The position numbers and the translations under genes are program-made. This document shows, piece after piece, positions 4,410 through 6,740 of a stretch of 6,740 nucleotides of DNA. The DNA lies in the NCBI GenBank assembly GCA_005878325.1, contig VBMR01000070.1, forward strand, positions 1 to 6,740, read 5' to 3'. This stretch comes from Methanobacteriota archaeon. Lineage in GTDB: Archaea > Thermoplasmatota > Thermoplasmata > RBG-16-68-12. Under the pieces are notes generated by a model that was not told the origin of the DNA, did not search any database, and saw only the letters and a program-made list of their open reading frames with translations. Each line of letters begins with the position of its first letter. Position 1 is the stretch's first letter.

Positions 4410-5347
4410 CGCTTCCTCTCGGAGATCAACGCCTCCACGTCATCGGTGTCCCTGGCCCGGCGCAGCTCCTCCCGGCCAATCAGGGGGACGCCGCGAATGC
4501 TCATCCGCACGAAGCGCCGCACGACGAACATGACGGAATCCTTCTCCACCACGCGGCTGATGTCCGAGACGACCTCCGCCTTCCGATCGAGGGCGGTCTC
4601 CGCCCCGCCGACGCCCGTGAGGTAGGTCGTCTCCTCGTGTCTCGAGAGGGCATCGAACGGGCTCCGGACGGTGGGCAGGACGTCGTATCCGAGGCGCTCG
4701 AGCCGCTGGTACAGCTCGCGCTCGAATCGTTCGAGCCGGGGGGCCGCGCCCGGCCCGGATCCCGGTTCATCGATGAACCGGAACGGATCGACGGGCAGCG
4801 CGAGGGAATCCTGGAGGAATTCCTCGAGGCGCATCGCCACCTCGAGGGTCGCGGCCATGCCCTCGATGTACATCTGGATCGTGCGTCGGGAGACGCCCGC
4901 GATCTCGGCGAGGGCCCCTAGGGAGAGGCCTCGCTCCTCGCGGAGCCGACGGAGGGCCGACGCGTCGAGGCGGACGTACAGGCCGCCCGGGGCGGAGAAG
5001 AGGAAGGGAGGGACGCCTTCCTCGAGGAACTCCAAGAGCGTGCTGCGACAGAGGATCGGAACCCCGAATCGGCTGTAAATCACCCCGTCTTCGAGGGAAC
5101 CGCTTCCGGTCCGCTCGCCGATGATCAGCGGGGAGCCCTGGAGGGCCCGCGCAATCCCCTTCAGTTCCTCGGCGGTCTCCTTGCTCAGGGCGTCCACGTT
5201 CAGGAAGACCTTCACGATCAGGAGCGTGTCGTCGCGGCGCGCGACGACGTCGAAGCAGAGCCCCCGCTCCCCGTGCGGCTGGGAAAGGAAGAAGCCCGTC
5301 TTCGCGAGCGCCTTCCGCGCCTCCTCCAGGAGCCACTCCCGTTTCAC
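4406..5347 (-). CDS. Archaeal XRE-type HTH transcriptional regulator (COG1395 family)
   Basis: The 313-residue protein matches the archaeal 'putative HTH-type transcriptional regulatory protein' family of about this length. Its N-terminal part, GFFLSQPHGERGLCFDVVARRDDTLLIVKVFLNVDALS (18-55), has the D...VKV strand pattern of a restriction-endonuclease-like fold; I infer no activity from this. An XRE-type helix-turn-helix follows at about 129-180 (LRRLREERGLSLGALAEIAGVSRRTIQMYIEG), whose second helix (VSRRTIQMYIEG) should read DNA. The C-terminal third (FERELYQRLERLGYDVLPTVRSPFDAL onward) is family-typical and may mediate dimerisation or ligand sensing. GTG 5347 is chosen because a consensus TATA box sits 27 bp upstream, giving a leaderless start; the frame remains open to ATG 5449, but those 34 codons lie upstream of and across the promoter. 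It is divergent from endA and coupled to the TraB-like gene. Target genes are unknown. Confidence 0.85.
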   Translation of the reverse strand: MKREWLLEEARKALAKTGFFLSQPHGERGLCFDVVARRDDTLLIVKVFLNVDALSKETAEELKGIARALQGSPLIIGERTGSGSLEDGVIYSRFGVPILCRSTLLEFLEEGVPPFLFSAPGGLYVRLDASALRRLREERGLSLGALAEIAGVSRRTIQMYIEGMAATLEVAMRLEEFLQDSLALPVDPFRFIDEPGSGPGAAPRLERFERELYQRLERLGYDVLPTVRSPFDALSRHEETTYLTGVGGAETALDRKAEVVSDISRVVEKDSVMFVVRRFVRMSIRGVPLIGREELRRARDTDDVEALISERKR

Positions 5348-5359
5348 GGGTCTTTCATC

Positions 5360-5367
5360 GTTTAAAC
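5360..5367. repeat. GTTTAAAC palindrome in the regulator's promoter
   Basis: A perfect 8-bp palindrome lies between the regulator's TATA box (5371-5378) and its predicted transcription start near 5348. A protein bound here would block the regulator's own transcription, so autoregulation is a reasonable guess. Short AT-rich palindromes do occur by chance. Confidence 0.3.
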
Positions 5368-5370
5368 TTC

Positions 5371-5378
5371 TATATAAA
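5371..5378 (-). promoter_or_regulatory. TATA box of the regulator/TraB-like operon
   Basis: The minus strand reads TTTATATA, the archaeal consensus, centred 27 bp upstream of GTG 5347. On the plus strand the same bases read TATATAAA, so it could also serve a distal endA transcript starting near 5400. Confidence 0.75.
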
Positions 5379-5430
5379 CAAGGTGGAACGAGTGTTGCGC
5401 GGACTCCTCGCCTGGAGGCCCCGCCGAACC

Positions 5431-5438
5431 CTTTATCG
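5431..5438 (+). promoter_or_regulatory. Candidate TATA box of endA
   Basis: CTTTATCG, preceded by CCGAACC, is centred about 31 bp before ATG 5466. Transcription would begin within a few bases of that ATG. If correct, the earlier in-frame ATG 5439 lies inside the promoter and is not used. Confidence 0.5.
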
Positions 5439-5465
5439 ATGACTCTCACCTCGCGGGCCTTTGCG

Positions 5466-6518
5466 ATGTCGGGCGAGCTCCGAGGCGACCGGGTGATCGT
5501 GGGCGATCCCGCGGAGGCGAGCGCCCTCTACAACCGCGGATACTTCGGAGTCCCGCAGCCCGGTGGTGGCGTGGAGATGGACCTCCTCGAGGCCGTGTAC
5601 CTCGTGGAGGCGGAGCGGCTCGAGGTCCGTCGCGACGGACACCGGGTAACCTCGCCCGAACTGTTTCGTTCCGCGGGCCGCGCGATTCCCTCGTTCGAGA
5701 TCCGCTACCTGGTGTACCGCGACCTGAGGCAACGCGGATACGTCGTCGAGGCGCGAGGGGGCGCTTTGGATTTCCAGGTGTACCCCCGAGGCGGCGCCCC
5801 CAAGAAGACGCCGAGCAAGTACTGGGTCCGCGCTTTGAGCGAGCGGGCCGTATTCGACCTCGCGGAGCTGCTCGGGCGTGCGGAGGAGGCGGCGTCGGTC
5901 CGGAAGACTCTCCTCTTGGCCCTGGTCGACGAGGAGAGCGATCTCACGTACTACGGCGTCCGGGAAGCGCGCCCCCGCGGCCATCGCACGATCGGCTCCC
6001 CGAAGGAACGCGCGGTGGCGCATTTCTTGGGAGACCGCGCGGTCGTGATCGACGAGGCGCAGGCCGACGCACTGCACACGGCCGGGTTCTTCGGCAAGAT
6101 GGTCGGCCGTCGGTTGCAACTGAGTCTCCTCGAAACGGCCTTTCTCTTGAAGTCCGGATTCGTGGAGGTCCGGAACGCGGAGACGGACCGATCGATCGGC
6201 TTGTCGCGTCTCATCCAGGAGGCGAAGGCGATCCAATCCGACTTCCCGCTCCGCCTTAGAGCGTACGAGGACCTGACCGCCCGCGGGGTGATTTCGAAGA
6301 CCGGCTTCAAGTTCGGTTCCCACTTCCGCGCCTACGAAGGGGACCCGGAGACCCACCACGCGAAGTACCTCGTCCACGTCGTGCCGAAGGGGCATCGCGG
6401 CGCGTGGCCCGAAATCAGCCGTGCCGTCCGCCTGGCGCATGGAGTGAAGAAGCAGATTCTGTTCGGCGAGGTCGGCCCGAGCGTGCGATACGTGAAACTC
6501 GAACGGTTCCGTCCCTAG
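5466..6518 (+). CDS. endA: tRNA-splicing endonuclease EndA, homodimeric (duplicated-domain) type
   Basis: This enzyme cuts introns from precursor tRNAs (and rRNA) at bulge-helix-bulge sites, leaving 2',3'-cyclic phosphate and 5'-OH ends. The 350-residue protein is a tandem duplication, as in the Archaeoglobus-type enzyme. The N-terminal repeat (about 1-165) lacks the catalytic set and ends in the conserved LALVDEESDLTYYGV (151-165), which family knowledge links to subunit contact. The C-terminal repeat (about 185-350) has LQLSLLETAFLLKSG, RAYEDLTARGVISKTGFKFGSHFRAY (265-290), HHAKYLVHVVP and RAVRLAHGVKKQILF. By alignment from memory the catalytic triad is Tyr290, His298 and Lys329, all present, so the enzyme should be active. 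ATG 5466 is preferred because of the TATA box 31 bp upstream; ATG 5439 would add nine residues. The frame stays open still further upstream, but only over antisense of the regulator. Confidence 0.93.
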   Translation: MSGELRGDRVIVGDPAEASALYNRGYFGVPQPGGGVEMDLLEAVYLVEAERLEVRRDGHRVTSPELFRSAGRAIPSFEIRYLVYRDLRQRGYVVEARGGALDFQVYPRGGAPKKTPSKYWVRALSERAVFDLAELLGRAEEAASVRKTLLLALVDEESDLTYYGVREARPRGHRTIGSPKERAVAHFLGDRAVVIDEAQADALHTAGFFGKMVGRRLQLSLLETAFLLKSGFVEVRNAETDRSIGLSRLIQEAKAIQSDFPLRLRAYEDLTARGVISKTGFKFGSHFRAYEGDPETHHAKYLVHVVPKGHRGAWPEISRAVRLAHGVKKQILFGEVGPSVRYVKLERFRP

Positions 6519-6541
6519 GGATCCCGAACCGAAGGGGCGAC

Positions 6542-6561
6542 ATACCTCCACTTAGAGGTAT
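6542..6561. repeat. Inverted repeat ATACCTC-N6-GAGGTAT between endA and the DUF72 gene
   Basis: Perfect 7-bp arms (6542-6548 and 6555-6561) flank CACTTA. The repeat lies 23 bp after the endA stop. Its right arm overlaps a TATA-like GGTATACT (6557-6564) that could start the DUF72 transcript near 6586. It could therefore be an operator, or a hairpin at the end of endA; a weak pyrimidine-rich run (CTCTCCCTC) follows. Confidence 0.4.
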
Positions 6562-6622
6562 ACTCTCCCTCGAGATTCTCGGTCTCGAAAGAGCCTTCAT
6601 CCTCCGTCGCCATGGACCGGCC

Positions 6623-6740
6623 GTGGACCTCCGGATCGGATGCGTCGGATACTCCTACGATTTCTGGGTCGGTCCGTTCTATCCTCGGCACACGCCCCAG
6701 GCCGACTTCCTGCGGCTGTACAGCAAGGTGTTCGACCTCG
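6623..6740 (+). CDS. DUF72 (YecE-like) protein, 5' part only
   Basis: The window holds the first 39 codons. From GTG 6623 the peptide reads VDLRIGCVGYSYDFWVGPFYPRHTP and then QADFLRLYSKVFDL. This is the standard opening of DUF72 proteins, 'ikiGtsGysY..W.GpFYP', followed by the helix before 'VEinstFY'. The family folds as a TIM-like barrel and occurs in bacteria and archaea; its activity is not established. ATG 6612 is in another frame, and no in-frame ATG, GTG or TTG lies between the endA stop and 6623, so GTG is the only sensible start. No Shine-Dalgarno site precedes it, so it may be leaderless or nearly so. The gene is cut by the window edge, and completeness beyond cannot be judged. Confidence 0.85.
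   Translation, partial: MDLRIGCVGYSYDFWVGPFYPRHTPQADFLRLYSKVFDL

Noticed and set aside
3899..4921. 340-codon open frame on the plus strand
   Set aside because: It is antisense to both the TraB-like gene and the regulator, which have recognisable motifs; the peptide is histidine-, arginine- and proline-rich.
5121..5465. Upstream extension of the endA frame
   Set aside because: It runs over the 5' part of the regulator gene in antisense and over both promoters; EndA homology begins only at about 5466.
5433..6551. 372-codon open frame on the minus strand
   Set aside because: It is antisense to endA, whose catalytic motifs are clear.
1..6740. CRISPR array, insertion sequence or attachment-site repeats
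   Set aside because: No regularly spaced direct repeats, transposase motifs or duplicated ends were seen anywhere in the window.

Overview
The window reads as archaeal chromosomal DNA that is visibly GC-rich. The best fit is a euryarchaeote of the Thermoplasmata kind. The evidence is a homodimer-type tRNA-splicing endonuclease (EndA), an archaea-specific XRE-type regulator (COG1395), an archaeal type IV pilin-like N-terminus, a DUF835 protein, and TATA boxes about 26-31 bp upstream of start codons in place of bacterial -35/-10 promoters. The lineage is inferred from gene content and was not tested by a search.

Layout. 23-517 (+) is a short DUF835 protein that meets, one base apart, a small uncharacterised protein on the minus strand (519-815, possibly from 854). 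Behind that lies a 53-residue predicted membrane protein (851-1012, minus), seen only through its Shine-Dalgarno site and hydrophobicity. Diverging from it is a GAF-PAS sensor protein with no kinase domain (1110-2120, +). A gene-poor stretch of about 440 bp follows (2121-2557); it holds palindromes, an inverted repeat and the strongest TATA box on the plus strand. This promoter drives a pilin-like surface protein (2558-3773, +) that is split by a frameshift. Its C-terminal domain looks like those on phage tail or fibre proteins.

Converging on the pilin gene is a two-gene minus-strand unit (5347 to 3798): a COG1395 HTH regulator and, overlapping it by four bases, a degenerate TraB-like protein. 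Divergent from the regulator is endA (5466-6518, +). The window ends in the start of a DUF72 protein (6623 onward, +).

How the genes fit together. There is no single pathway. endA is housekeeping (tRNA intron removal) and DUF72 is of unknown role. The DUF835 and GAF-PAS proteins belong to the signal-sensing repertoire of these archaea. The regulator and TraB-like protein are translationally linked and so probably act together. The most unusual object is the pilin anchor joined to a calcium-motif-like module and a virus-like C-terminal domain, a possible surface adhesin currently broken by one reading-frame change. Several genes appear leaderless, with the TATA centre about 26-31 bp from the start codon. 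The pilin and the 53-residue protein instead have clear Shine-Dalgarno sites.
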